The position numbers were made by a program, and so were the translations under genes. The notes beneath the pieces were generated by a model that made no database searches, had not been told where the DNA came from, and was given only the letters and a program-made list of their open reading frames with translations. A stretch of DNA of 64,000 bases from Inquilinus sp. KBS0705 (GTDB lineage Bacteria; Bacteroidota; Bacteroidia; Sphingobacteriales; Sphingobacteriaceae), in assembly GCA_005938025.2 (NCBI GenBank), contig VCCI02000001.1, forward strand, positions 992,001-1,056,000, read 5' to 3'. Shown here piece after piece: positions 1-8,913 of the stretch; positions within the stretch are counted from its first letter, which is position 1; each line of letters opens with the position of its first letter.

Positions 1-1166
<1,166 letters not shown>

Positions 1167-1170
1167 AGTA

Positions 1171-1281
1171 TCAACAGCAGCAACACATGCAAATACAGCC
1201 GGTAATATGGTTGTATGCAATGGTATTATCAGATAGGGGATACTGATTGTTTTGTTGAGCTAAGTAAGTTGTAATTTTCAT
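1171..1281 (-). CDS. Cys-rich leader ORF (36 aa) between SAM riboswitch and metY
   Basis: An uninterrupted 36-codon ORF begins at ATG (complement of 1279-1281) and ends at TGA (complement of 1171-1173). It starts MKITTYLAQQ and ends GCICMCCCC, so six of the last eight codons before the stop are cysteine (TGT/TGC) with one methionine among them. It starts about 20 nt downstream of the SAM-I aptamer and stops 115 nt before the metY start. A run of the codon for the relevant amino acid just before the stop, ahead of a biosynthetic gene, is the hallmark of an attenuation leader peptide. Poly-Cys leaders controlling sulfur genes are known from actinobacteria, but I know of no described Bacteroidota case. 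Alternatively it could be a metal-binding microprotein. Translation is not demonstrated. Confidence 0.7.
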   Translation of the reverse strand: MKITTYLAQQNNQYPLSDNTIAYNHITGCICMCCCC

Positions 1282-1302
1282 GATTAAAAATTTATATCCC
1301 CC

Positions 1303-1398
1303 GGTTAACTATTCTCCGGGACAGGAATTGGCACCTTCTCCACCTTGGAGGGTTGCCAGCGGGTTTTCGAGCCTGATCTCTCGCCGCTTCTTTATAAA
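1303..1398 (-). promoter_or_regulatory. SAM-I (S-box) riboswitch upstream of metY
   Basis: Read on the minus strand, this stretch contains the S-box core in order: GCGGCGAGAGATCAGGCTCG, then GAAAACCCGCTGGCAACC, a small CTCC/GGAG hairpin (CTCCAAGGTGGAG), then AAGGTGCCAATTCCTG. The GCAACC and GGTGCCAATTCC blocks are the most conserved parts of the SAM-I aptamer. SAM binding normally switches off methionine-biosynthesis genes; here the first downstream ORF is the Cys-rich leader, then metY. A CCCGG/CCGGG hairpin (1300-1304 with 1316-1320) overlaps the 3' end and is followed by a T-rich stretch, so it may be the expression platform. Boundaries are approximate. Confidence 0.9.
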
Positions 1399-1454
1399 TC
1401 AAAATCCTTTTTTGAAGGGAATTGATCGATTGGTGTTGCTACCAAATAATGTTT

Positions 1455-1487
1455 CAAATATAGAGCAAAGGGAATTTAATTTCCAAA
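1455..1487 (-). promoter_or_regulatory. candidate promoter for riboswitch-metY transcript
   Basis: On the minus strand a perfect Bacteroidota -7 box TATATTTG lies at 1462-1455, with TTTG at 1487-1484, a 21-nt spacing against the usual 19. Transcription would start about 50 nt before the aptamer. Confidence 0.5.
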
Positions 1488-1540
1488 TATTATTTTAATT
1501 TTATTGTCATTTATCTTTTTAATATAAATATCTCTCTTAA

Positions 1541-2602
1541 ATGAAATCCCTTTTTATTACAGTTTTAGCAGTATTAACACTTACATGTATTACAAATGCA
1601 CAACAGAAGAGTTTGTCAGTAATTTCTATTAACGGCATTGTTTTGTGTCAAACAAACATAGATGACCTAAAACAAAAATTTACTGATATAAAAGAGGCTG
1701 ATGTGGAAGAGATGGATTTGCAAAAGGGTTGTTATGGTCAGGATTCAAGATTTATAGCCGGTCATGGTTTTGCTTCCGAAAAACTGCCAGGAATGATTTT
1801 TCAAAAAAGCCAAACATCAGACTTTATAAGTAAAGTAAGATTAAACAAGCAGTTTATTGGAACACTACCTGACGGCAAAAAGATTGACATGAATAATTTT
1901 CTATTGAAAGATTTATTTCAATTATATCCACAATTTAAAAGTAAATGGGGGTCAAGAGGATGTTCTGATTATTGGAATTTTTCTAATGATACATTGTCTT
2001 TTTACGTAAGTATAGACAAATCAAAACACCCCCAATTTCCTATTGATGAAGATTATTATATGAATAAGCCAGTAATAGCTGTAGACATTATCTCATCATG
2101 TTACGAACAAGAAAACGGAGAGGATTTTGATATTGCTGTTATACCTGCCGATCCTTTATATTTCGTTGATAGTATACAGGTATATAAAGCAGATCTGATA
2201 AAATATAACCCACAAGATATAGCTATGGTGCGTGTCTACAAAGGTAATGATGCTATTAAAGTAGGTGGGCCTGAGGCTAAGAATGGCGTTATCTTCATTG
2301 AAACCAAAGCTTACGATAAAAAACGATACTGGAACTATTTTAAATCAAAATCAGCCGAATATGCTAAATTGGTGCCTTCGCCAATTGAAGACTCGAATGT
2401 GCAATACATTCTTAACAAAAAAGTATTAAAAGAAAATTACGAAGGCGATCTAGCCTCTATTAATGATGAGTTGTTTAAGGAAATACAAATTATTAACAAA
2501 GAGCAACTCATAAAAGAGTTTGGAGTAAAAAACAAAGATTATGGAATAATTATAATTTCAAACACCTCGCGTAATCTTAAAAATGGAAAAGATAAGTTTT
2601 AA
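1541..2602 (+). CDS. Secreted protein with TonB-plug-like segment, function unknown
   Basis: 353 residues. A Sec signal peptide is visible (MKSLFITVLAVLTLTCITNA, cleavage near A20). The only recognisable part is around residues 220-250, DIAMVRVYKGNDAIKVGGPEA followed by KNGVIFIETK, which resembles the plug-domain pattern (EVLKGpsA.yG..GaNGVIlItTK) found in many small Bacteroidota plug-like proteins. There is no beta-barrel, so it is not a receptor. The gene is visibly more AT-rich than its neighbours (third positions mostly A/T, AAA/AAT/ATT frequent), which hints at later arrival. It ends base-to-base against the convergent cystathionine synthase gene. I cannot assign a function. Confidence 0.75.
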   Translation: MKSLFITVLAVLTLTCITNAQQKSLSVISINGIVLCQTNIDDLKQKFTDIKEADVEEMDLQKGCYGQDSRFIAGHGFASEKLPGMIFQKSQTSDFISKVRLNKQFIGTLPDGKKIDMNNFLLKDLFQLYPQFKSKWGSRGCSDYWNFSNDTLSFYVSIDKSKHPQFPIDEDYYMNKPVIAVDIISSCYEQENGEDFDIAVIPADPLYFVDSIQVYKADLIKYNPQDIAMVRVYKGNDAIKVGGPEAKNGVIFIETKAYDKKRYWNYFKSKSAEYAKLVPSPIEDSNVQYILNKKVLKENYEGDLASINDELFKEIQIINKEQLIKEFGVKNKDYGIIIISNTSRNLKNGKDKF

Positions 2603-3724
2603 TTATCCTATTCTCATTACCTGCTCCATATCGGCTATCAAATCATCAATATGCTCTAAGCCTACAGATACCCTAAGCAAGTTAAAAGGCGTTTTTGTAT
2701 CCAGCCCTTCAACAGAGGCGCGGTGCTCTATCAGGCTTTCCACGCCGCCTAAGCTGGTGGCTTGTGTAAATATCTTTAAGGCGTTTATAACGCGTTTTGC
2801 TTCGGTCTCGCCGCCTTTTAAGGTAAAGGACAACATAGCCCCCGGTGCGCTCATTTGCTGCTGCACAATGTCATATTGCGGGTGTGACTTTAATCCGGGG
2901 TACATCACCTGCTCCACTTTAGTATGCCCCTCTAAATAAGCGGCCAGCAATTGCGCGTTATGCACATGGCCGTGCACACGGTAGGGCAGGGTTTTAATAC
3001 TTCGGGTAAGGTAATAGCAGTCCATAGGCGAGGGGATAGCACCGCCCATGGTTTGTACATTGCGTATTTTTCCCCAAAACTCATTTTTTTCGGCAGTAAT
3101 TAAGGCGCCGCCCATCAGGTCGCTGTGGCCGCCAAAGTATTTGGTAGCCGAGTGCATTACCATATCGGCACCTAAAGCCAATGGCTGTTGGCATATAGGG
3201 GTAGCAAAGGTATTATCAACCACCACCTTAATACCGTGTTGCTTTGCAACGGCCACTACCTTTTTAATATCGGTTATTTTTAACAAAGGGTTGCTGGGCG
3301 TTTCTATCCATATTAAACCGGTGTTGGGTTTTATATGTGTTTCCAGCACATCTGTATTGTTTACATCTATAAAATCAAACTCCAGTATACCCACAAAAAG
3401 TTGTTTTAGCTGGTTACGCAGGCCATGGTACATATCATCGGGCGCAATAATGTGTGTGCCCGGCTCTAAAGCTTGAAAAACCGACATACCCGCCGCATTA
3501 CCTGATGAAAACGCCGCGGCTTCGGCGCCGCCTTCTAATTTGGCCAGCACTTGTTCCAGCGAGCTACGGTTAGGGTTGGCAGCACGGCTATACTGGTAGC
3601 CGGATGAAAAGCCGCCATCGGCGTCGCGCTCAAAAGTGGTAGCCATGATGATGGGTTGTACAACAGCTTTGGTAGCAGCATCGGTGTGGTTACCGGCGTG
3701 TATGGCAATGGTTTCAATTTTCAT
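2603..3724 (-). CDS. Trans-sulfuration PLP enzyme (cystathionine gamma-synthase / beta-lyase type)
   Basis: 373 residues, the normal length for the MetB/MetC/CGL family. The PLP lysine is K195 in MHSATKYFGGHSD and the pyridine-N aspartate is D170 in VVVDNTFATP. YQYSRAANPNRSSLE (43-57) is the phosphate-binding YSR...NPTR-like motif of the family. The enzyme makes or breaks cystathionine, linking cysteine and homocysteine. Motifs alone do not separate gamma-synthase from gamma- or beta-lyase; the SxGGxESL motif (ATSLGGVESLIEH) favours gamma-synthase/gamma-lyase. It lies close to metY but is separately transcribed, without a visible riboswitch of its own. Start ATG at 3724 with only 55 bp to the divergent lipoprotein gene. 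Confidence 0.88.
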   Translation of the reverse strand: MKIETIAIHAGNHTDAATKAVVQPIIMATTFERDADGGFSSGYQYSRAANPNRSSLEQVLAKLEGGAEAAAFSSGNAAGMSVFQALEPGTHIIAPDDMYHGLRNQLKQLFVGILEFDFIDVNNTDVLETHIKPNTGLIWIETPSNPLLKITDIKKVVAVAKQHGIKVVVDNTFATPICQQPLALGADMVMHSATKYFGGHSDLMGGALITAEKNEFWGKIRNVQTMGGAIPSPMDCYYLTRSIKTLPYRVHGHVHNAQLLAAYLEGHTKVEQVMYPGLKSHPQYDIVQQQMSAPGAMLSFTLKGGETEAKRVINALKIFTQATSLGGVESLIEHRASVEGLDTKTPFNLLRVSVGLEHIDDLIADMEQVMRIG

Positions 3725-3779
3725 AACGGCTCAAATTACCGCAAAAAAGTTTATTTTTACTTGCTAATAAACCAATTTT

Positions 3780-4328
3780 ATGAAAAGTCTTCGTATAAAT
3801 ATACTATTGCTAATTTTTACGGTGATTGCAATAACATCATGCAGTAAGGATAAAAGCAGCAATGTTATTACTCATTCTGCAACAGAAGTGGTTGCTAAAA
3901 ATTTCGCGGAAAGCCAGCAGGCATGGGCTGCTTTTAAAACTACAAATAGTAATACTTACACATTTATTTTATCAGGGTATTCATTTACGGGTAATACCTC
4001 CGAGACCAAAATAACAGTAGCCAACGGTGCTATTATAAAGCGTGATTACTTATATTATCACAAGGATGGAGTTTCAAAGATCACCATAAACGAATGGCAT
4101 GAAACAACGGCAAATTTAAATTCCCATCCGGATGATAACGCGCCATTTTACACATTAGATGAGGTGTACACTACAGCAAAAAGTGTGTGGTTAAAAGCCG
4201 ATGCTGTTACAAATGACGTTTACTTCGAAGCAAAAAATAATGGTATCATATCTGTTGCGGGCTACACCCCAAAAGATTGCATGGACGACTGTTTTGTTGG
4301 TGTGCACATCACCGGCGTAAGCAAATAG
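3780..4328 (+). CDS. Lipoprotein, DUF6174-like
   Basis: 182 residues with a lipoprotein signal (MKSLRINILLLIFTVIAITSC, lipobox ending at C21) followed by an acidic/polar linker (SKDKSS), so likely membrane-anchored. The body has the pattern of DUF6174 proteins: a conserved W-x-A-F-K...YTF stretch (AWAAFKTTNSNTYTF), a TVANGAI strand, and a C-terminal helix-strand TLDEVYTTAK. Role unknown. It is monocistronic, divergent from the cystathionine enzyme gene. Confidence 0.75.
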   Translation: MKSLRINILLLIFTVIAITSCSKDKSSNVITHSATEVVAKNFAESQQAWAAFKTTNSNTYTFILSGYSFTGNTSETKITVANGAIIKRDYLYYHKDGVSKITINEWHETTANLNSHPDDNAPFYTLDEVYTTAKSVWLKADAVTNDVYFEAKNNGIISVAGYTPKDCMDDCFVGVHITGVSK

Positions 4329-4420
4329 CACTCGGATTCATATTCTGTAAGAAGATTGTCATACTATGTGTTTAAACACGGTATGCTAATATGATACTTA
4401 TAAAACCTGCCGCATTTTAC

Positions 4421-4428
4421 TACATTTG
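4421..4428 (+). promoter_or_regulatory. -7 box of mqnE promoter
   Basis: TACATTTG matches the Bacteroidota -7 consensus TAnnTTTG, 17 nt before the mqnE ATG. No clear TTTG -33 element is visible. Confidence 0.5.
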
Positions 4429-4445
4429 CGTAAATATTTTTTTGA

Positions 4446-5639
4446 ATGGAAGTATCAGATAATTTCCAGGTACTGCTGAATAATCCGCAGCTTTTACCCG
4501 AACTTAAAGACATTGCCGAGAAGGTACTCCATAACCAACGCATCACTTTTGACGAAGGCGTAATGCTTTACGAAAAAGCCGAATTAGGTTACCTGGGGGT
4601 ACTTGCCAACTACATACGCGAACAAAAGCACGGGGATAAAACCTATTTCAACCGTAACTTTCATATCGAGCCTACTAACCTTTGTGTTTACGACTGTAAA
4701 TTTTGCTCGTACTCGCGCCTCATAAAACAGCGCAGCGAAGGCTGGGAATATACAATGGAAGAAATGCTGGACATTGTATATAAATATGATGACCAGCCGG
4801 TTACCGAAGTACATATTGTAGGTGGCGTTTTACCACAATACGATGTTGCTTTTTACAGCGAGTTATTTACCCGCATTAAAAAGCACAGGCCAAATTTACA
4901 TGTAAAGGCTTTAACCCCTGTTGAGTACCATTACATATTTAAAAAAGCCAAAATTGATTACGCCACAGGCATGCAACTAATGAAAGATGCAGGCCTGGAG
5001 TCTATCCCCGGTGGTGGTGCCGAGATATTTCATCCTGAGGTGCGCGAGCTGATCGCTAAAGATAAATGTAATGCCGACCAATGGCTGGCCATACACGAAG
5101 AGTGGCATAAACTGGGTATGCGCTCAAATGCTACCATGCTTTATGGCCATATCGAAAAATTTTGGCACCGGGTTGACCATATGGAACGCCTGCGCCAATT
5201 GCAGGACCGTACCGGTGGTTTTCAAACCTTTATACCATTAAAATTTCGCAACCAGGATAACCAGATGAGCGATGTGCCCGAATCTACCGTGGTAGAAGAT
5301 CTGCGTAATTATGCCATCGCACGTATCTATCTGGACAACTTTGACCATGTGAAAGCCTATTGGGCCATGATAAGCCGTACCACTGCACAGCTATCCTTAA
5401 ACTTTGGGGTTGATGATATTGATGGTACACTGGACGATACTACAAAAATATATTCGATGGCAGGTGCTGAAGAGCAACACCCAGGTATGAGCACTAAGGA
5501 ACTGGTTACGCTGATAAAAAATGCAGGTCGCCATCCTATAGAGCGCGACACATTATACAATGTAGTAACCGACTACAATACCTACGAATTTCCGGAAGAG
5601 GAAAAGCCCCGCTTTTATAAGCTGCCGGTAATTAATTAG
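4446..5639 (+). CDS. mqnE: Aminodeoxyfutalosine synthase MqnE (radical SAM)
   Basis: 397 residues. Radical-SAM enzyme of the futalosine menaquinone pathway: it adds a SAM-derived adenosyl radical to 3-[(1-carboxyvinyl)oxy]benzoate, the product of MqnA, giving aminodeoxyfutalosine. The [4Fe-4S] motif is C80-x3-C84-x2-C87 (LCVYDCKFCSY). GGGAEIFHPEVRELI and MLYGHIE..HRVDHMERLR..QDRTGGFQ are characteristic of MqnE rather than the related cyclase MqnC. Start ATG is 17 nt after a good -7 box. mqnA follows two genes later, consistent with consecutive steps being co-located. Confidence 0.93.
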   Translation: MEVSDNFQVLLNNPQLLPELKDIAEKVLHNQRITFDEGVMLYEKAELGYLGVLANYIREQKHGDKTYFNRNFHIEPTNLCVYDCKFCSYSRLIKQRSEGWEYTMEEMLDIVYKYDDQPVTEVHIVGGVLPQYDVAFYSELFTRIKKHRPNLHVKALTPVEYHYIFKKAKIDYATGMQLMKDAGLESIPGGGAEIFHPEVRELIAKDKCNADQWLAIHEEWHKLGMRSNATMLYGHIEKFWHRVDHMERLRQLQDRTGGFQTFIPLKFRNQDNQMSDVPESTVVEDLRNYAIARIYLDNFDHVKAYWAMISRTTAQLSLNFGVDDIDGTLDDTTKIYSMAGAEEQHPGMSTKELVTLIKNAGRHPIERDTLYNVVTDYNTYEFPEEEKPRFYKLPVIN

Positions 5640-5709
5640 TTTGATGGTTTACTTGTTCATTAGCTTGTTAGTGGACATTGCACCAATAAACAATTGAGCG
5701 AATAACAAA

Positions 5710-6330
5710 ATGATACAAAAGACATTATATATAGTACGCCACGGCCAAACCGACCTTAACAAACAAGGTATAGTACAAGGCAGGGGCCGGGATACCGACC
5801 TTAACGACGAAGGCCGCCGGCAGGCACAGCAATTTTACGCCGCTTACAAGCATGTGCCATTCAATAAAATATACATATCTAAGCTAAAGCGCACACAGCA
5901 AAGCATACAACAGTTTATTGATCTGGGTATCCCATACGAGAAATTGGAGGGACTGGATGAGTTAGCCTGGGGTATATACGAAGGCCAACCCTCCACACCC
6001 GAAAATAAAGCTGCTTTTTTGGATCTGATGCGCAACTGGCTTGATGGCAACCTGGATGTGAAATTTGAAGGCGGCGAAAGCCCTAACGAAGTAAAAGCAC
6101 GCCAGTTACAGGCATTGGAAACCATAATGAGCCATCCCGAGGAGAAAAATGTGCTGATATGTATGCACGGCAGGGCACTGCGTTTGCTGCTGTGTATATT
6201 AACCGATCAGCCCTTAACCCAAATGGACACCTTTCCGCATCAAAACCTGGTGCTTTATAAAGTTACTTACGATGGCAGCAAGTTTGAAATTGTCGATTTC
6301 AACAACGCCAGCCACATAAAAAATTCCTGA
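5710..6330 (+). CDS. Histidine phosphatase family protein
   Basis: 206 residues, phosphoglycerate-mutase-like fold. The phosphohistidine motif is R10-H11-G12 (VRHGQTDLN); the second catalytic histidine is H153 in ICMHGRALR; E84 in LDELAWGIYEG is the likely acid. Such enzymes remove phosphate from small metabolites (sugar phosphates, alpha-ribazole-P, nucleotides); the substrate cannot be read from sequence. It lies 70 bp after mqnE and 8 bp before mqnA, so it is probably co-transcribed with the menaquinone genes, though no phosphatase step is known in that pathway. Confidence 0.88.
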   Translation: MIQKTLYIVRHGQTDLNKQGIVQGRGRDTDLNDEGRRQAQQFYAAYKHVPFNKIYISKLKRTQQSIQQFIDLGIPYEKLEGLDELAWGIYEGQPSTPENKAAFLDLMRNWLDGNLDVKFEGGESPNEVKARQLQALETIMSHPEEKNVLICMHGRALRLLLCILTDQPLTQMDTFPHQNLVLYKVTYDGSKFEIVDFNNASHIKNS

Positions 6331-6338
6331 ACGATAAA

Positions 6339-7082
6339 GTGAATAAGATAAAAGTATCCGCTGTTAGCTATACTAACACTAAACCCTTTTTATACGGCCT
6401 GCAACATTCGGCTATACAAGATAACATAGAGCTGAGCCTTGATAACCCGTCGGATTGTGCCCAAAAACTTATAGACGACGTTGTTGACATCGGTTTAATA
6501 CCTGTTGCCGCTACTTTAAGCATGCCGCAATGGGAAATTGTATCTGCATATTGTATTGGTGCCGTAGGTGCGGTAAATTCGGTTTTCATATTCAGCAATT
6601 GCGCTATTAACGATGTTAAAACCGTGCAGTTAGATCCGCAATCGCGCAGCTCAAACAATTTGGCCAGGGTTTTACTGAAAAATTATTGGAAGATACAGCC
6701 CGAACTGATCACAGGCGCGGATGATTATTCGCACGCTACAGATGCTAATACCGCCTTTGTACAAATAGGCGACCGTACCTTTGGTAAAAAGGAAAACTAC
6801 AAGTATGTATATGACCTGGCCGAAGAATGGCAAAAGTTTACCGGCCTGCCTTTTGTTTTTGCCGCATGGATAGCAAATAAGCCCATCCCGGCCGATTTTA
6901 TGAAACAGTTTGACGAGGCCTTACGCTTTGGCCTTGCGCATAGGCACGAGCTTTTAAAACAGCTACCCCAACGTGCCGACTTCGACCTGGAAGATTACCT
7001 GATGCATAAACTTGATTTTGACTTAACAGATGATAAAAGGAAAGCGCTGTACTTGTTTTTAGATTATATAAAGGCGCTATAA
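6339..7082 (+). CDS. mqnA: Chorismate dehydratase MqnA
   Basis: 247 residues. Removes water from chorismate to give 3-[(1-carboxyvinyl)oxy]benzoate, the first step of the futalosine route. The start is GTG (6339), 8 bp after the phosphatase stop; it gives MNKIKVSAVSYTNTKPFLYG, the typical N-terminal V.Y.N..P..YG pattern. The periplasmic-binding-like fold is indicated by DIGLIPVAAT, LDPQSRSSNNLARVLL and the FVFAAWIANKPIP stretch, all conserved in MqnA. Together with mqnE this shows that the organism makes menaquinone through futalosine. Confidence 0.93.
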   Translation: MNKIKVSAVSYTNTKPFLYGLQHSAIQDNIELSLDNPSDCAQKLIDDVVDIGLIPVAATLSMPQWEIVSAYCIGAVGAVNSVFIFSNCAINDVKTVQLDPQSRSSNNLARVLLKNYWKIQPELITGADDYSHATDANTAFVQIGDRTFGKKENYKYVYDLAEEWQKFTGLPFVFAAWIANKPIPADFMKQFDEALRFGLAHRHELLKQLPQRADFDLEDYLMHKLDFDLTDDKRKALYLFLDYIKAL

Positions 7083-7149
7083 CAAATTTCATATTCTTAA
7101 AACCATATCCTTTTATTGATATTGAATAATAACACAACAAATTAATAAA

Positions 7150-7956
7150 ATGGATGCACAAAAACTTAAAGGACAAGTTGCGCTGATAACCGGCGCAGAT
7201 AGCGGTATTGGCAAAGGCGTAGCTATTGCTATGGGTGCAGCGGGGGCTAAGGTACTTGTCAACTATGTTCATAATCACGACGCGGCAGATAAAGTGGTAG
7301 AGGAGATAAAGGCCGCTGGCGGTGAGGCGATTACCTTTCATGCCGATGTGAGCAAGGAGGATGAAGTAAAGGCCATGTTCGCTAAAATAATTGATACTTA
7401 TGGCACTGTTGATATACTTGTAAACAATGCCGGCCTGCAAAAAGACGCCAAATTTGTTGATATGACCCTGGATGAATGGAACACGGTTATCAATATCAAC
7501 CTTACCGGGCAGTTCCTTTGCTCGCGCGAGGCTGCCAAAGAGTTTATAAAAAGGGGAGTAGTTGAAGGGGTAAGCCGCGCTGCTGGTAAGATAATTTGCA
7601 TGAGCAGCGTGCACGAGGTAATACCCTGGGCCGGGCATGTAAATTACGCGGCCAGTAAGGGCGGTATCAGCATGTTTATGAAAAGTATAGCTCAAGAACT
7701 TGCACCGCATAAAATACGGGTAGCCGGCATTGGGCCGGGTGCCATACAAACCCCTATAAATAAAGATGCCTGGGAAACCCCCGAGGCACTTGATAAGTTG
7801 CTGACACTCATTCCCTATAACCGTATTGGCCAGCCTGGTGATATTGGCAAATTGGCTGCCTGGCTGGCATCAGACGAAGCCGATTATATCACCGGAACCA
7901 CCATTTTTATAGATGGCGGCATGACACTTTACCCCGGATTTGCCGATAACGGTTAA
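7150..7956 (+). CDS. SDR oxidoreductase, glucose 1-dehydrogenase-like
   Basis: 268 residues, classical short-chain dehydrogenase. Cofactor motif TGADSGIG (14-21), NNAG (92-95), catalytic S152/S153 with Y166 and K170 (YAASK). The C-terminus ITGTTIFIDGGMTLYPGF resembles the glucose 1-dehydrogenase subgroup (GdhB-like, ending in GMtLYPgF). V38-N-Y after the second strand suggests NADP use is possible, but cofactor and substrate are not settled. 67 bp after mqnA with no terminator in between, so it may share that transcript. Confidence 0.85.
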   Translation: MDAQKLKGQVALITGADSGIGKGVAIAMGAAGAKVLVNYVHNHDAADKVVEEIKAAGGEAITFHADVSKEDEVKAMFAKIIDTYGTVDILVNNAGLQKDAKFVDMTLDEWNTVININLTGQFLCSREAAKEFIKRGVVEGVSRAAGKIICMSSVHEVIPWAGHVNYAASKGGISMFMKSIAQELAPHKIRVAGIGPGAIQTPINKDAWETPEALDKLLTLIPYNRIGQPGDIGKLAAWLASDEADYITGTTIFIDGGMTLYPGFADNG

Positions 7957-8028
7957 TAATGCAAGGATTTTAAGCCTTATCTGTCATAAAAATGTCACAA
8001 ACAACACCCTTGTTAACGTTAAATTTAC

Positions 8029-8093
8029 CTTAGTGTACTTTTTACAATAAGTATATGTGTTTTTTATTGAGATATTGTAAAAAATACACTAAG
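8029..8093. repeat. 21-bp inverted repeat, one mismatch
   Basis: The arm at 8029-8049 (CTTAGTGTACTTTTTACAAT plus A) is matched by the reverse complement at 8073-8093 with a single C/T difference, which is a G-U pair in RNA. The loop is 23 nt. It is much longer than a terminator stem, AT-rich, and lies between the SDR gene and the promoter of the next gene. It could be a small mobile-element remnant, a 3'-UTR processing structure or an operator. Confidence 0.7.
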
Positions 8094-8166
8094 TATTTGT
8101 TTGTTTTTTGAAATTTTTATTATAATGGAGTGTATATTATTAAATATTCATAATAATTAGCTATAA

Positions 8167-8198
8167 TTTTGAATATTTATACTTGTAGCTTACTTTTG
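8167..8198 (+). promoter_or_regulatory. canonical Bacteroidota promoter for the 8225 gene
   Basis: TTTTG (8167-8171) and TACTTTTG (8191-8198) are separated by exactly 19 nt, matching TTTG-N19-TAnnTTTG. The ATG is 26 nt downstream. Confidence 0.75.
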
Positions 8199-8224
8199 TT
8201 ATAACAAATTTAAAAAACGACAAA

Positions 8225-8689
8225 ATGAAAAAGATATTTATAACAACCGCAATTGCTGCATTATTCACTGCAAACGTATTTGCATTCAACGGTAGCAAAA
8301 CAACCGAAGATGGTTCTGAAAAAGCATCATATACTGCTATCACAAAATTCAATAACGATTTTGTTAGGGCCGAAGGTGCTACCTGGAAAATTACCAGCAA
8401 ATTCCAAAAAGTTACCTTTATACTTGACGATGTTAAAATGTCGGCATTTTACAACTTAAAAGGCGAATTTATTGGTGTAACTCAAAATGTACAATTTAAA
8501 GCTTTACCAGAAAAAGCTAAAACCGAAATTGCTGCTAAATACGTAGGTTACTTTGCACAAGAGGTTATTAAATTAGAAGGCGGTGACGATACCACTTCAT
8601 ATTTTGTTGACCTGAAAAAAGACAGCGAAGAAGTATTATTGAAAGTTACCCCGACTGCAAACATTACGGTTGCAAAACAAATACAATAA
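8225..8689 (+). CDS. Small secreted protein, PepSY-like, unknown function
   Basis: 154 residues with a Sec signal (MKKIFITTAIAALFTANVFA, cleavage near A20). The mature part is a small alpha/beta protein: ATWKITSKFQKVTFILDDVKM, then FYNLKGEFIGVTQNV and a helix ALPEKAKTEIAAKY, resembling the BLIP/PepSY-like periplasmic family of Bacteroidota (W...v...y.v.f...g......y...G.......v....LP......i...Y). It has its own canonical promoter and its own terminator, so it is a monocistronic and probably well-expressed envelope protein. Codon use (GCT, GAA, AAA rich) also fits high expression. Confidence 0.7.
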   Translation: MKKIFITTAIAALFTANVFAFNGSKTTEDGSEKASYTAITKFNNDFVRAEGATWKITSKFQKVTFILDDVKMSAFYNLKGEFIGVTQNVQFKALPEKAKTEIAAKYVGYFAQEVIKLEGGDDTTSYFVDLKKDSEEVLLKVTPTANITVAKQIQ

Positions 8690-8713
8690 TCAAAAACAAC
8701 ATATAATACAGTA

Positions 8714-8760
8714 AGAGCCGACGTTTTTAACGCCGGCTCTTCTGTTTTAATTGGTTTTTT
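8714..8760 (+). terminator. Rho-independent terminator
   Basis: AGAGCCG (8714-8720) pairs with CGGCTCT (8734-8740), extended by CG/CG around the loop; T-rich tail follows. It closes the 8225 gene. Confidence 0.8.
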
Positions 8761-8780
8761 AGGCCAAATAAAAATTTTTA

Positions 8781-8808
8781 TTTGGTTATTAATTATTTTA
8801 TATATTTG
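8781..8808 (+). promoter_or_regulatory. candidate promoter of cold-shock gene
   Basis: TTTG (8781-8784) and TATATTTG (8801-8808), spacing 16 nt. The ATG at 8914 implies a 5' UTR of about 100 nt, which is typical for cspA-type genes whose leader acts as a temperature-responsive element. Confidence 0.5.
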
Positions 8809-8913
8809 AACAGATAGTTGTACATTCTATAATTGATTATTAAACCTTTTTATATTCAGTTGAATTACTTACTGATCTTTAACAAAAATATTTAATACGA
8901 TTATACTAATATT

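Noticed and set aside
1280-1498. 72-aa plus-strand ORF (MIKNLYPPV...)
   Set aside because: It is antisense to the SAM riboswitch and its promoter, which explain the sequence better.
6898-7749. 283-aa minus-strand ORF overlapping mqnA and the SDR gene
   Set aside because: Antisense to two well-supported genes, no domain and unlikely composition.
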